Shown: positions 9,513 to 17,021 of the stretch, in pieces | Layout: each line of letters starts with the position of its first letter | How positions within the stretch are numbered: position 1 is the first letter of the stretch | From: Pseudomonadota bacterium | Lineage (GTDB): Bacteria; Chloroflexota; UBA6077; JAJPHF01 | Direction of reading: 5' to 3' | Length of the DNA: 64,000 nt | Assembly (NCBI GenBank): GCA_021325365.1 | Contig: JAJPHF010000083.1 | Coordinates: 54,907 to 118,906 of the forward strand | The notes under the pieces: model-generated | What the model was told of the DNA's origin: nothing | Database searches by the model: none | Seen by the model: only the letters and a program-made list of their open reading frames with translations | Position numbers and translations under genes: made by a program

Positions 9513-10280
9513 TCAGACGTCGATTCCGAAGACGGGGTCGTGGGCCAGCGCGCCCTGGTGCTCCAGCAGCTGCACGTAGTAGTTCCAGACGGGCTGCACG
9601 GAGTCGCGCTGGGCGCGGCTCGTGCGCCCGCTCACCACCTCGACGTCCGCCGCCGGCACGTCTGGGGCACCGCCGCGCTGGGCCGCCGCCCAGTTGATGC
9701 GCGCCAGCGTCTCCAGCTTGATCGCCCGCACCGTCGCCTCCTCGACGCTGCGGCCGTACACCGTGATGCCGTGGCCGCGCATCAGGCAGTAGGTCTTGTC
9801 GCCCATCACCTCCAGCATCGGCCAGACCTCGTCGGGCCGCGTCAGCGTCATCGAGCGCGGGAAGAGGGGCACGCCGTCGAAGCCGAACCGCGCGGCCGAC
9901 GGGTCGTAGGCGAGGAAGATCGGCCGCAGCTCGACGCCGGTGATGCCGCAGAGCAGCGCGCCAGGTGGGTGGGCGTGGACCACGCACATCGCCTCGGGCC
10001 GCGCCTTGTAGATCTCGCCGTGGATCGGCAGCTCCTGTGGCTTGCCCACCGGCGCGTCGTCGGCGATGCCGCTGCCGTCGAAGTCGCAGCGCAGCACATC
10101 TTCCGGGCGCGTGAACAGCAGCCCGCTCTCGCCGTTGCCGCGCCCGCGAATCACCATCTCGCCGGTGCCGGGGATGCGGGCGCTCACGTGGCCCGTCGTC
10201 TCCCGCACGAGCCCCTTCATCGCCAGGATGCGACAGGACAGCGCCACCTTCTGCCGCAGCTCGCTTGCGTCGTCGGCCAT
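9513..10280 (-). CDS. Class II aldolase/adducin family protein
   Basis: 255-aa zinc-dependent aldolase or decarboxylase fold (fuculose-phosphate aldolase family). Visible features are TTGHVSARIPG near residue 25, VVHAHPPGALLCG (first two metal His), FPRSMTLTRPDE, and LMRGHGITVYGRSVEEA carrying the third metal His. In catabolic clusters, members act as 3-hydroxy-2-methylpyridine-type or vanillate/hydroxybenzoate decarboxylases as well as sugar-phosphate aldolases, so the reaction stays open. It is the first gene of a two-gene operon with the downstream amidohydrolase (15-nt spacing). GGAGG lies 9 nt before ATG 10280, and the gene is divergent from the VOC-family gene at 10394. Confidence 0.88.
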   Translation of the reverse strand: MADDASELRQKVALSCRILAMKGLVRETTGHVSARIPGTGEMVIRGRGNGESGLLFTRPEDVLRCDFDGSGIADDAPVGKPQELPIHGEIYKARPEAMCVVHAHPPGALLCGITGVELRPIFLAYDPSAARFGFDGVPLFPRSMTLTRPDEVWPMLEVMGDKTYCLMRGHGITVYGRSVEEATVRAIKLETLARINWAAAQRGGAPDVPAADVEVVSGRTSRAQRDSVQPVWNYYVQLLEHQGALAHDPVFGIDV

Positions 10281-10393
10281 GAGTCACCGCCTCCGAGAAT
10301 GGATGGGCGCGGCACCCGCCGCCCGGGCTCTTGCCATTCTACGTCACGGCGGTACTATAGAGACACGCCGACTAGAACCGGGGAGGAGCGCAG

Positions 10394-10814
10394 ATGCCGA
10401 AGTTCCGACACATTGCCATCGCCTGTGAGGATCCGCGCGCTGGCCGAGTGGTATCAGAAGGCGTTCGATCTGGTGCCGGTCTACCAGGACCCCGTGAAGG
10501 GCATCACCGAGCTGACGGATGGCGAGTTCAACCTGACGCTGCTGAACGCCGAGTGGGTGAAGGAGAACACCGGACACCCCTGGCACTTCGGCATCGAGAT
10601 GCCGATGGAGGAGATCGCGGCGCGGCGCGAGCGACTGGAGGCGTTGGGCGCGGAGTACCACGACGGGGTGCGCGACGGCCGAGCGGTCGAGGTCTACATC
10701 ACCGATCCCGAGGGGCACCGCATCGACCTCGCGCCGCACTGGCTGACCAAGCCCGGCGAGCGGCGCCAGCAAGCCTACCAGACGTGGGAGGCCGCGCCCG
10801 CTGAGGTGAAGTAG
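10394..10814 (+). pseudogene. VOC (glyoxalase) family protein, frameshifted
   Basis: A small vicinal-oxygen-chelate protein of about 140 aa is split across two frames. From ATG 10394 (GGAGGAG upstream) the frame reads MPKFRHIAIACEDP, the typical first VOC strand with its metal His. At about 10436 the conserved protein continues in another frame as ALAEWYQKAFDLVPVYQDP, then HPWHFGIEMP and the C-terminal strand VEVYITDPEGHRIDLAPHW with its metal ligands. Skipping one C in the CCGCGCGCTGG tract, or restoring two missing bases, would repair it. It may be a sequencing or assembly indel, a real inactivating mutation or, less likely, recoding. All downstream conserved residues are intact, which favours a recent change or an error. 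Confidence 0.75.
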
Positions 10815-10828
10815 CCGAACGACGCCAT

Positions 10829-10949
10829 CACCTCCAACCCTCTCCCAGGGGGAGAGGGAGCAAGACGCCCTCACCCTGCCACGCGGAATACTGCGGGCGG
10901 CGCTCCTCTCATCGGGGGAGAGGGCGCCGCTTGCTCCCTCTCCCCCGTG
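10829..10949. repeat. Family A repeat with inserted GCGGAATACTGC module
   Basis: Two CCCTCTCCC/GGGAGAGGG hairpin copies flank an ACGCGGAATACTGCGGGCGGCG module (around 10880-10903) that also occurs at 34771-34797 and 40518-40543. It lies between the convergent VOC and crotonase genes. Confidence 0.7.
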
Positions 10950-10978
10950 CTATGAGCGGCCGAGGTCGCGCAGCGCGC

Positions 10979-11803
10979 TCAGGCGTTCGGGCGCGGCTGC
11001 GGGCCGAGGCCGGGGCGGTACGTCTTGTCGTCGAGGAACTGCTGCATGCCGCGCGCGCGGCTGTTCTCCGGGTCCTGCACGCGCAGCGCCGCGTTCTTCG
11101 TGATCGTGTAGTCCCACGCCTGGTCGCGCGTCAGGTCGGGCGCGACGCGCAGCGCCTGCTTCGCGGCCCGCAGCACCGCCGGGCTGATCTGCATCAACCG
11201 GTGCGCCAGCTCCAGCGTGCGGGTGCGCAGCTCGGCGCGCGGCACGGCGAAGTTCACCAGGCCGATCTGCTCCGCGCGCTTGCCGTCGAACGGCTCGCCG
11301 GTCAGCGTGTAGTAGAACGCGTGGCGGTACGGCAGCGCGGTCACCAGGTCCTTCGCCACGTAGCCGCCCGGGATGATGCCCCAGTTCACCTCGCTCACGC
11401 CGAACAGCGCATCCTCCGCCGCGATCGCCAGGTCGCACGACACGAGCGGGCTGAAGCCGCCCCCGAAGCAGTAGCCGTTCACCATGGCGATCGTCACCCG
11501 CGGGAAGTTCACCAGCTTCTCGTTCTGGAACATCCGCGCATCGTAGCGGGCGCGCATCTGGCCGGCGGGATCGTTGTCCAGCGCGCGGAAGTACTCGCGC
11601 AGGTCCATGCCGGCGGTGAACGCCTCGCCCGCGCCCGTAAGCACGAGCACTTGCGTCTCCGGGTCGGTCTCCAGCTCCGTCAGCGCCTGCACCATCTCGG
11701 CGCAGAGCTGGGGATTCATCGCGTTGCGCTTCTCGGGCCGGTTGAAGTAGAGGAAGGTCACGCCCTCCTCGCGCTCGATCTTGACCGTCTGGTACTCGGC
11801 CAT
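10979..11803 (-). CDS. Enoyl-CoA hydratase/isomerase, hydroxycinnamoyl-CoA hydratase-lyase-like
   Basis: 274-aa crotonase-fold protein. Visible are FLYFNRPEKRNAMN, the first oxyanion-hole segment TAGMDLREYFRA, the second oxyanion segment NGYCFGGGFSPLVSCDLAIA, and SEVNWGIIPGG with the glutamate that acts as general acid/base in p-hydroxycinnamoyl-CoA hydratase-lyase (E143 in the Pseudomonas enzyme, from memory). The MDLREYF and FSPLV(S/A)CDLAIAA wording closely resembles feruloyl/p-coumaroyl-CoA hydratase-lyases, which release vanillin or 4-hydroxybenzaldehyde. This supports, but does not prove, a role in hydroxycinnamate breakdown. ATG 11803 has AGAGGAG upstream. The next gene upstream on the strand is the CoA-transferase at 12016, across a repeat tract. 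Confidence 0.85.
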   Translation of the reverse strand: MAEYQTVKIEREEGVTFLYFNRPEKRNAMNPQLCAEMVQALTELETDPETQVLVLTGAGEAFTAGMDLREYFRALDNDPAGQMRARYDARMFQNEKLVNFPRVTIAMVNGYCFGGGFSPLVSCDLAIAAEDALFGVSEVNWGIIPGGYVAKDLVTALPYRHAFYYTLTGEPFDGKRAEQIGLVNFAVPRAELRTRTLELAHRLMQISPAVLRAAKQALRVAPDLTRDQAWDYTITKNAALRVQDPENSRARGMQQFLDDKTYRPGLGPQPRPNA

Positions 11804-11865
11804 AGCCACGCTCCTCTCTGCTCGGTGGAGGCCAACCCCCACACTCGCGGAAGAAAATATAAGTC

Positions 11866-11994
11866 GTAGGGCAGGGGCCCGTCCCCTGCCGCGCTATGGG
11901 CCAGCGCGCCACAAGGATGTAGGGCAGGGGCTCGTCCCCTGCCGCCCGGTGCAGCCGCGACGACCGGGCGGCAAGGGACAAGCCCTTGCCCTAC
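11866..11994. repeat. Family C repeat, two direct copies and one inverted copy
   Basis: Copies of GTAGGGCAGGGGCTCGTCCC followed by CTGCCGCCCGG lie at 11866-11893 and 11919-11949, with an inverted copy at 11964-11994; a further copy is at 45252-45282. The unit contains an imperfect palindrome (AGGGGCTCGTCCCCT). It fills the gap between the crotonase and the upstream CoA-transferase. Confidence 0.75.
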
Positions 11995-12015
11995 GACAAC
12001 GCGTGAATGCCTCGG

Positions 12016-14487
12016 CTAGTCGACCACGCCGGCCGCTTGCCAGGCGGCGAGCTGCTCGGCCGAATAGCCGAGGACGTCGCAGAACACGTACTCGTTGTGC
12101 TCGCCGAGAAGGGGCGCGCGGCGCGGCGGGGCGAGGCGGCCGGCGGCGAAGCGCACCGGCACGTCGGCGAGCGCCATCCGGCCGCGCGTCGGGTGCTCCA
12201 CGGCGACGATCGAGCCGCGCGCCGCGTACTGCGGGTCGCGGCACAGGTCCTCGCCCGTCTGCACCGCGCCGCAGGGCACGCCCGCCGCCTGGAGCTGGCG
12301 CATGACCGCGTGCGGCTCGCGCTCGCGCGTCCACGCCGCCACGAGCGCGTCGCACTCGGCCAGGTGCTCGCGCCGTGCGGCGTGCGTCGCGTAGCGCGGA
12401 TCGGCGGCGAGGTCGGGGCGGCCAAGCTGCTCGCACAGGCGGCGCCACTGGGCGTCCGTCTCGACGGCGATGGCGCACCAGCGGTCGTCGCCGGCGCACG
12501 GATAGACGTTGTGCGGCGCCGCGTAAGGCCAGTCGTTGCCCACGGGCGCCGGGTCGCGGCCGTTCACCGCCGCTTCCAGGTAGCTCACGCCCAGCATGTA
12601 GGCGGCCGACTCGGCCTGCGCCAGGTCGACGAAGACGCCACGGCCGGTGCGCTGGCGGTGGAGCAGCGCGGCGAAGACGAGCGCCGGCACCAGCGCCGCC
12701 GCCACGTAGTCCGGGTACACGCCCTGGTAGCCGATGGGCCGCTCCTGGCCCGGGTGGTTCCACAGATACGTCATGCCCGTGAAGGCGTTCAGCGTCGAGC
12801 CCCACGAGCGCCAGCGCTCCTTCGGGCCGGTGCAGCCGAGCCCCGGCATCTTGACCACGATCAAGTCGGGCTTCACCGCGCGCAGCGCGTCGGGACCGAG
12901 GCCGAGGCGCGTCAGCACGTCGGCGCCGAAGTTGTCGAGCACCACGTCGGACCGCGCCGCTAGCTCGCGGAACAGCCGCACGCCCTCGGGGTCCTTCAGG
13001 TTGAGCTGCGCGGACAGCACGCTGAGGTTCGCCTCGACGTAGCGGTACGACGTGTTCAGGTCGCCGTCGGGCGAGAACAGGCGGAAGCTGTCCAGCCCGC
13101 CGCGCCGCGACTCCAGCTTGATCACCTCGGCGCCGCACTGGGCCAGTGCGCGGGCGGCGTGCGGCCCGGCGATGCCGGTCGTCAGCGACAGCACGCGGAC
13201 GCCGCCCAGCGGCGCCGGTGGGTCATGTGGCGCCGGGCTGGCGGCCGCCGCGCCCGCCAGCACCGCGCGCGTATGCTCGCCCAGCAGCGGCGGCGGTGCG
13301 GCGGGCACCCGCTCGCCGTCCAGCAGCGGCGGGAAGCTGGTCTGCACGTAGTCGCCGAGCACCGGATGCGTCGTCGGCTGGAACAGGCCGCGGTACCGCA
13401 CCTGCGCGTCGCGCATGAAGTCGGCCGGCGTGTTCACCGGCAGCGCCGGAATGCCGTGCCGCTGGAGCAGCCCTACTAGCTCGTCGCGCGTGAAGCGCGC
13501 GGTGAACGTGCTGACCTCGGCGGTGATCCACTCGGCGCGGGCGCGGCGGCCGGCGTTCGAGTGGAGCGCGGGATCGTCGAGGGCCGGGTTGTGGTCGGGC
13601 CAGAGGTCGAGCAGGCGCTGCCAGTGCTGCTCGGCGACGAGCGTGTACACGTAGCCGTCGCGCGTGGGGAAGACGTTGGCCGGCGCGACCTGCGGGTGCT
13701 GCGGACCGGCGCGCTTGACGCTGTGGCCGTCGAAGGCGAACGTGCGGATGAGGCTCTCGTTGTAACTCAAGCACTCTTGGACGGAGATATCGCCGTGGAG
13801 GTGACCCCTCTCCCCCCCGGCCCCCCTCTCCCCCGTGGGGGGAAAGGGGGGAGCACTGCGCGCAGCTTGCACCGGAAGCCCCCGTCCCCCCATGGGGGAA
13901 GGGGGTTGGGGGGAAGGGGTCAGCCGTCGCCACAGCGCCAGCACGGTGGCGAACGTCGCGTAGACGGAGGCGAAGTAGGCGCCCTGCGTCTCGGGGGCCT
14001 GGACGGGCGGCAGGCCGGGGTCGCCGGCGATGCCGAGCACCCCGCCCATCGCGAGGCCGACGAGGTCCGGGCACAGGTAGTCGCGGTACGGCCCCTCCTG
14101 GCCGAAGCCGCTGATCGACGTGACGACGAGGCGCGGGTTGGCCTCGCGCAGCCGCGCCTCGACGAGGCCGAGCGCGGCCAGCGTGCCGGGCGCGAAGCTC
14201 TCGACCAGCACGTCGGCCTGCCGCACGAGGCCGAGCAGCGCGTCGCGGCCGCTCGACGTGGTCAGGTCGAGGACGACGCTCTGCTTGCCGGCGTTCAGGT
14301 AGGCGAAGCGCAGGCTGCCCTCGGGGTCGGGGCGGTCGTGGGCGAACGGGCCGAGGCGCCGCACCGGGTCGCCGCCGGGCGGCTCGACCTTGATCACCGT
14401 CATGCCGAGGTCGCGCAGCAGCTTGCCGCACAGCTGGCCGCGCAGGTCGGTTAGGTCGAGCGCGACGTAGCCCTCGAGCAGGCGCAT
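12016..14487 (-). CDS. CaiB/BaiF family CoA-transferase, tandem fusion with in-frame repeat insertion
   Basis: 823-aa tandem class III CoA-transferase. The N-terminal half starts LLEGYVALDLTDLRGQLCGKLL, the C-terminal half GGVRVLSLTTGIAGPHAARALAQ. The catalytic Asp is present in the second half (YPDYVAA, D593) but not at the aligned place in the first half (QGAYFASV), as in the paralogue at 3206. Residues about 190-229 are a Pro/Gly/Arg-rich segment encoded by a palindromic repeat (13803-13921), placed exactly where other members have the surface loop R-x-x-TGxGQ before the VD(I/V)S strand. The frame stays open through it. It lies 11 nt upstream of nothing but 12 nt downstream of the binding protein stop at 14499, so it is co-transcribed with that gene. 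Confidence 0.88.
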   Translation of the reverse strand: MRLLEGYVALDLTDLRGQLCGKLLRDLGMTVIKVEPPGGDPVRRLGPFAHDRPDPEGSLRFAYLNAGKQSVVLDLTTSSGRDALLGLVRQADVLVESFAPGTLAALGLVEARLREANPRLVVTSISGFGQEGPYRDYLCPDLVGLAMGGVLGIAGDPGLPPVQAPETQGAYFASVYATFATVLALWRRLTPSPQPPSPMGGRGLPVQAARSAPPFPPTGERGAGGERGHLHGDISVQECLSYNESLIRTFAFDGHSVKRAGPQHPQVAPANVFPTRDGYVYTLVAEQHWQRLLDLWPDHNPALDDPALHSNAGRRARAEWITAEVSTFTARFTRDELVGLLQRHGIPALPVNTPADFMRDAQVRYRGLFQPTTHPVLGDYVQTSFPPLLDGERVPAAPPPLLGEHTRAVLAGAAAASPAPHDPPAPLGGVRVLSLTTGIAGPHAARALAQCGAEVIKLESRRGGLDSFRLFSPDGDLNTSYRYVEANLSVLSAQLNLKDPEGVRLFRELAARSDVVLDNFGADVLTRLGLGPDALRAVKPDLIVVKMPGLGCTGPKERWRSWGSTLNAFTGMTYLWNHPGQERPIGYQGVYPDYVAAALVPALVFAALLHRQRTGRGVFVDLAQAESAAYMLGVSYLEAAVNGRDPAPVGNDWPYAAPHNVYPCAGDDRWCAIAVETDAQWRRLCEQLGRPDLAADPRYATHAARREHLAECDALVAAWTREREPHAVMRQLQAAGVPCGAVQTGEDLCRDPQYAARGSIVAVEHPTRGRMALADVPVRFAAGRLAPPRRAPLLGEHNEYVFCDVLGYSAEQLAAWQAAGVVD
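13803..13921. repeat. Family B palindromic element inside a CDS
   Basis: ~119-bp element of C-tracts and G-tracts (CCCCTCTCCC...GGGGGAAAGG...TTGCACCGGAAGCCCCC...GGGGAAGGGG). Both hairpins and the central GCACCGGAAGCCCCC match the element at 56425-56546. It is read in frame as part of the CoA-transferase and encodes PPSPMGGRG...APPFPPTGERGAGG. Confidence 0.85.
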
Positions 14488-14498
14488 CGTCCCTCCTG

Positions 14499-15656
14499 CT
14501 AGCGCTCGGGGCCGAGGCGCTGCACGGCGGCTTGCAGGTATTGCAGGTCGACGGCCTTGGCGAAGTCGGCGGGCTGCTCGATGAAGCCCTCGCTCGCCCA
14601 GAGGTCCTGGTCGGCGCGCAGGCTGTCCACGTTCAGCGTGCCGTTGGGGTCGATGTTCGACGGCGACATGGCCGGGTAGATGCTCATGTCCTTGATCGGC
14701 GTGTGCGCCGCCAGGATCTCGTAGAGCGGCGTGCGGTCGCTGCTGTTGATGAGCGCGTTGTAGTCGCGGGCGCCGCGGAGGTACGCGGTCAGGAAGCGGG
14801 TGGCCGGCTCCTGGCGGCCCGCGAAGTCGGGGCCGTAGAGCATCGCCGTGATCTGGTGGCCGGGGTAGATCTCCTCGGCGCCCTTCCAGCGCACGCCGAC
14901 GCCCGACCGCACCAGCTGAGCGACGAACGGCTCGGTGAGGATGCCGGCGTCGATCGCGCCGTTGCTCATCGCTACGGTCGCGTCGGGGAACGGCAGCAGC
15001 TTCAGGTCGATGTCGTTCTCGGTAAACCCGCCTTTCTGCAAGAGGCGCTCGTACTCCGCGCCCAGGCCGGAGCTCTTGCTGAGGAGCGCGATGCGCAGGC
15101 CCTTCAGGTCGGGGTAGTCCTTGACGCGGCCCGAGTCGATCAGCTCCTTGCGGACGACGAGCGCCGACGAGCTGTAGGCGCCGTTGCCCGAGATGCCCGC
15201 GACGATCTTCAGCGGCAGCCCGCGGCCCATGGCGCTGAACATCCCCGCGTTCACGCCGCCGCCCGCCACGTCGAGCTGGTTCGTCGCCAGCGGCGGGATG
15301 GCGCGCTCGAACGAGTCGAACGTCTCCAGGCTGACGTCGAGCCCTTCCTCCTGGAAGTAGCCGCGATCGAGCGCGATGTAGACGCCGGCGTTCGACGTGG
15401 CCGGCAGGTCGCCGAACTTAACGGCAACCGGCGGGCTGAGCGGTGCGTGCGCGGCCGCGCCCGGCGCTGCCCCGCCGCTAGCCGTGGTCGCCGCGCCCCC
15501 GGCGCTCGCGGTCGGCGGCGCCGCGGCGCCCGCGCTGGTAGCGGCGGGCGCCGCCCCCGATGGCGCGGCGCCGCTGGCCGGGGCCCCGGCGGACGGCGCG
15601 CACGCGGCCAGCAGCGCGACGAGCAGCCCGGCTATCAAGTAGCGTAGTGGTGGCAT
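14499..15656 (-). CDS. ABC transporter substrate-binding lipoprotein (NMT1/THI5-like)
   Basis: 385-aa periplasmic binding protein with lipoprotein signal MPPLRYLIAGLLVALLAAC (lipobox LAAC at residues 16-19) and a long Ala/Pro/Gly/Ser linker to residue about 70. The fold begins VAVKFGDLPATSNAGVYIALDRGYF, then the typical EEGLDVSLETFDS and later ATNQLDVAGGGVNAG and KGLRIALLSKSSG. This is the pattern of aromatic-acid, nitrate, sulfonate and thiamine-precursor binding proteins. AAGGAG lies just upstream of ATG 15656. No permease or ATPase gene is near. It sits between another binding protein and the CoA-transferase on the same strand. The ligand cannot be assigned. Confidence 0.87.
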   Translation of the reverse strand: MPPLRYLIAGLLVALLAACAPSAGAPASGAAPSGAAPAATSAGAAAPPTASAGGAATTASGGAAPGAAAHAPLSPPVAVKFGDLPATSNAGVYIALDRGYFQEEGLDVSLETFDSFERAIPPLATNQLDVAGGGVNAGMFSAMGRGLPLKIVAGISGNGAYSSSALVVRKELIDSGRVKDYPDLKGLRIALLSKSSGLGAEYERLLQKGGFTENDIDLKLLPFPDATVAMSNGAIDAGILTEPFVAQLVRSGVGVRWKGAEEIYPGHQITAMLYGPDFAGRQEPATRFLTAYLRGARDYNALINSSDRTPLYEILAAHTPIKDMSIYPAMSPSNIDPNGTLNVDSLRADQDLWASEGFIEQPADFAKAVDLQYLQAAVQRLGPER

Positions 15657-15841
15657 GGGGACTCCTTGTATGCGCGGTGTTGGCTCTGGAACCGGGCGTG
15701 ACTCCGCCCACGTCTATGATGCCATAGGTGGCATCGAGGCTGACGTGGGCCCACGCGCGACGGGCCCTGCCGCCCGGTGGATGGCGCTCCCTGACTAGGC
15801 TCGGCTCCATACGCTGCCGGCGCCGGGCACGTGCCGCCCGG

Positions 15842-16885
15842 TCAACGGTAGAGCGCATCGATGAAGCCGGAGGCCTGAAGCTGCTCCACGAGGCTGTTGT
15901 CGTAGAAGCGCCGGGGATCGGCGTCGCGGGCGCTCGGATCGCGCGGCGCGATGCTCTCCAGCACGGGCGGAATGCCCTCGGGCACGACGAGCGGGACGCG
16001 CTTGGGCAAGTAGGCCTGATACAGGTCGTCGAGGATCTCCATGTCGTCGGTCTCGAAGTACCGGCCGAGGAGCTGGAGGGCAAACGGGCGGTCCTGGCGG
16101 AAGCGCGCGATCGTCTCGACCATCGCCTGCACGTAGCGCAGCAGCGCGTCCCGCCCGGCCGGATCGTCCAGCATCTCGCGCCGCACGACCGGCCCGCCGG
16201 CGTTGAAGGGCACGCCGTTGAGGTCGTACAGCTCGACGAAGCCGGCGCGGCGCGCGAGCAGCGTGGCCGGCGACGACAGCGGCACGGCCTTCACCTTGCC
16301 TTGCTGGAGCGCGGCGAACTGCGCCTCGGTGCTGCCCACCGTGAGCACGTCGTAGTCGCGCCCGACGAGCATCCCACGGTCGCGCAGCGCGTAGTCCACC
16401 GCAAAGTAGCTCGAGCTGCCCACCTGGTTGGCGCCGATGAGCTGGCCGCGCAGGTCATCCACGGAATGGACGTCGGGCGCGGCGTAGAGCCAGTAGCCGG
16501 TGCCCGGCGGCGAGTCGGCGATCATCACCAGGTCGGCGCCCTTGAGGCTGGCCTCGACGGCGGGATTCGCGCTGACGTTGATCACGTCCGCGTCGCGCGA
16601 GATCAGCACCTGGACCGAGGTGGTGCTGCTCGGCAGGTCGGCGACCTCGCCCACGTCGAGCCCGTACTTGTCGAACGCGCCGCTGGCCCAGATAAGCCAG
16701 GGCATCATGCTGTTGCCACTGTGCCCGGTGTTGGTCACCCGCAGCGCCGTACGAACCGGGGGCGCCGGGCCGGCGGCCGCCTGCGGGGGGCTCGCGGCGG
16801 CGGGCGGCGGCGCCGACGCGGCCGGGGCGGGGCCGCAAGCCATGAGCGCCCACCCGACGAGCACCAGGGCGGTCGCGCGACGCAT
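15842..16885 (-). CDS. ABC transporter substrate-binding lipoprotein (NMT1/THI5-like)
   Basis: 347-aa binding protein. Lipoprotein signal MRRATALVLVGWALMACG with lipobox LMAC (C17), an Ala/Pro linker, then the family pattern: LRVTNTGHSGNSMMPWLIWASGAF, KYGLDVGEVADLPSS, DLRGQLIGANQVGSSSYFAVDY and a C-terminal DP(R)RFYDNSLVEQLQASGFID tail that recurs in the other binding proteins of the window. GGAGGAG precedes ATG 16885. It is downstream of the TPP enzyme at 17021 with a strong hairpin between, so it may have its own promoter. The ligand is unknown; context suggests an aromatic or organic acid. Confidence 0.87.
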   Translation of the reverse strand: MRRATALVLVGWALMACGPAPAASAPPPAAASPPQAAAGPAPPVRTALRVTNTGHSGNSMMPWLIWASGAFDKYGLDVGEVADLPSSTTSVQVLISRDADVINVSANPAVEASLKGADLVMIADSPPGTGYWLYAAPDVHSVDDLRGQLIGANQVGSSSYFAVDYALRDRGMLVGRDYDVLTVGSTEAQFAALQQGKVKAVPLSSPATLLARRAGFVELYDLNGVPFNAGGPVVRREMLDDPAGRDALLRYVQAMVETIARFRQDRPFALQLLGRYFETDDMEILDDLYQAYLPKRVPLVVPEGIPPVLESIAPRDPSARDADPRRFYDNSLVEQLQASGFIDALYR

Positions 16886-16974
16886 GGCTCTCCTCCAGGC
16901 GCGCGGCCGGCGACGCGCGGACTGCGGTCACCGGCGGACGACGACACGATAGCCGCGCGGCCGGGAGGAGTCAA

Positions 16975-17021
16975 GGCGCGTGCGGGGGCGGGCGCCAGCG
17001 GCGCCCGCCCCCGCACGCGCC
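16975..17021 (-). terminator. Perfect 22-bp stem hairpin after the TPP enzyme
   Basis: GGCGCGTGCGGGGGCGGGCGCC at 16975-16996 pairs perfectly with 17000-17021 around an AGC loop. On the minus strand the stem begins at the last base of the TAG stop of the 17021-18778 gene. There is no T-run, so it is either a strong factor-assisted terminator or an mRNA 3' stabiliser. Confidence 0.65.

Noticed and set aside
10394..10814. Programmed ribosomal frameshift in the VOC gene
   Set aside because: No heptameric slippery sequence or clear downstream pseudoknot was seen; an indel in the CG repeat is simpler.
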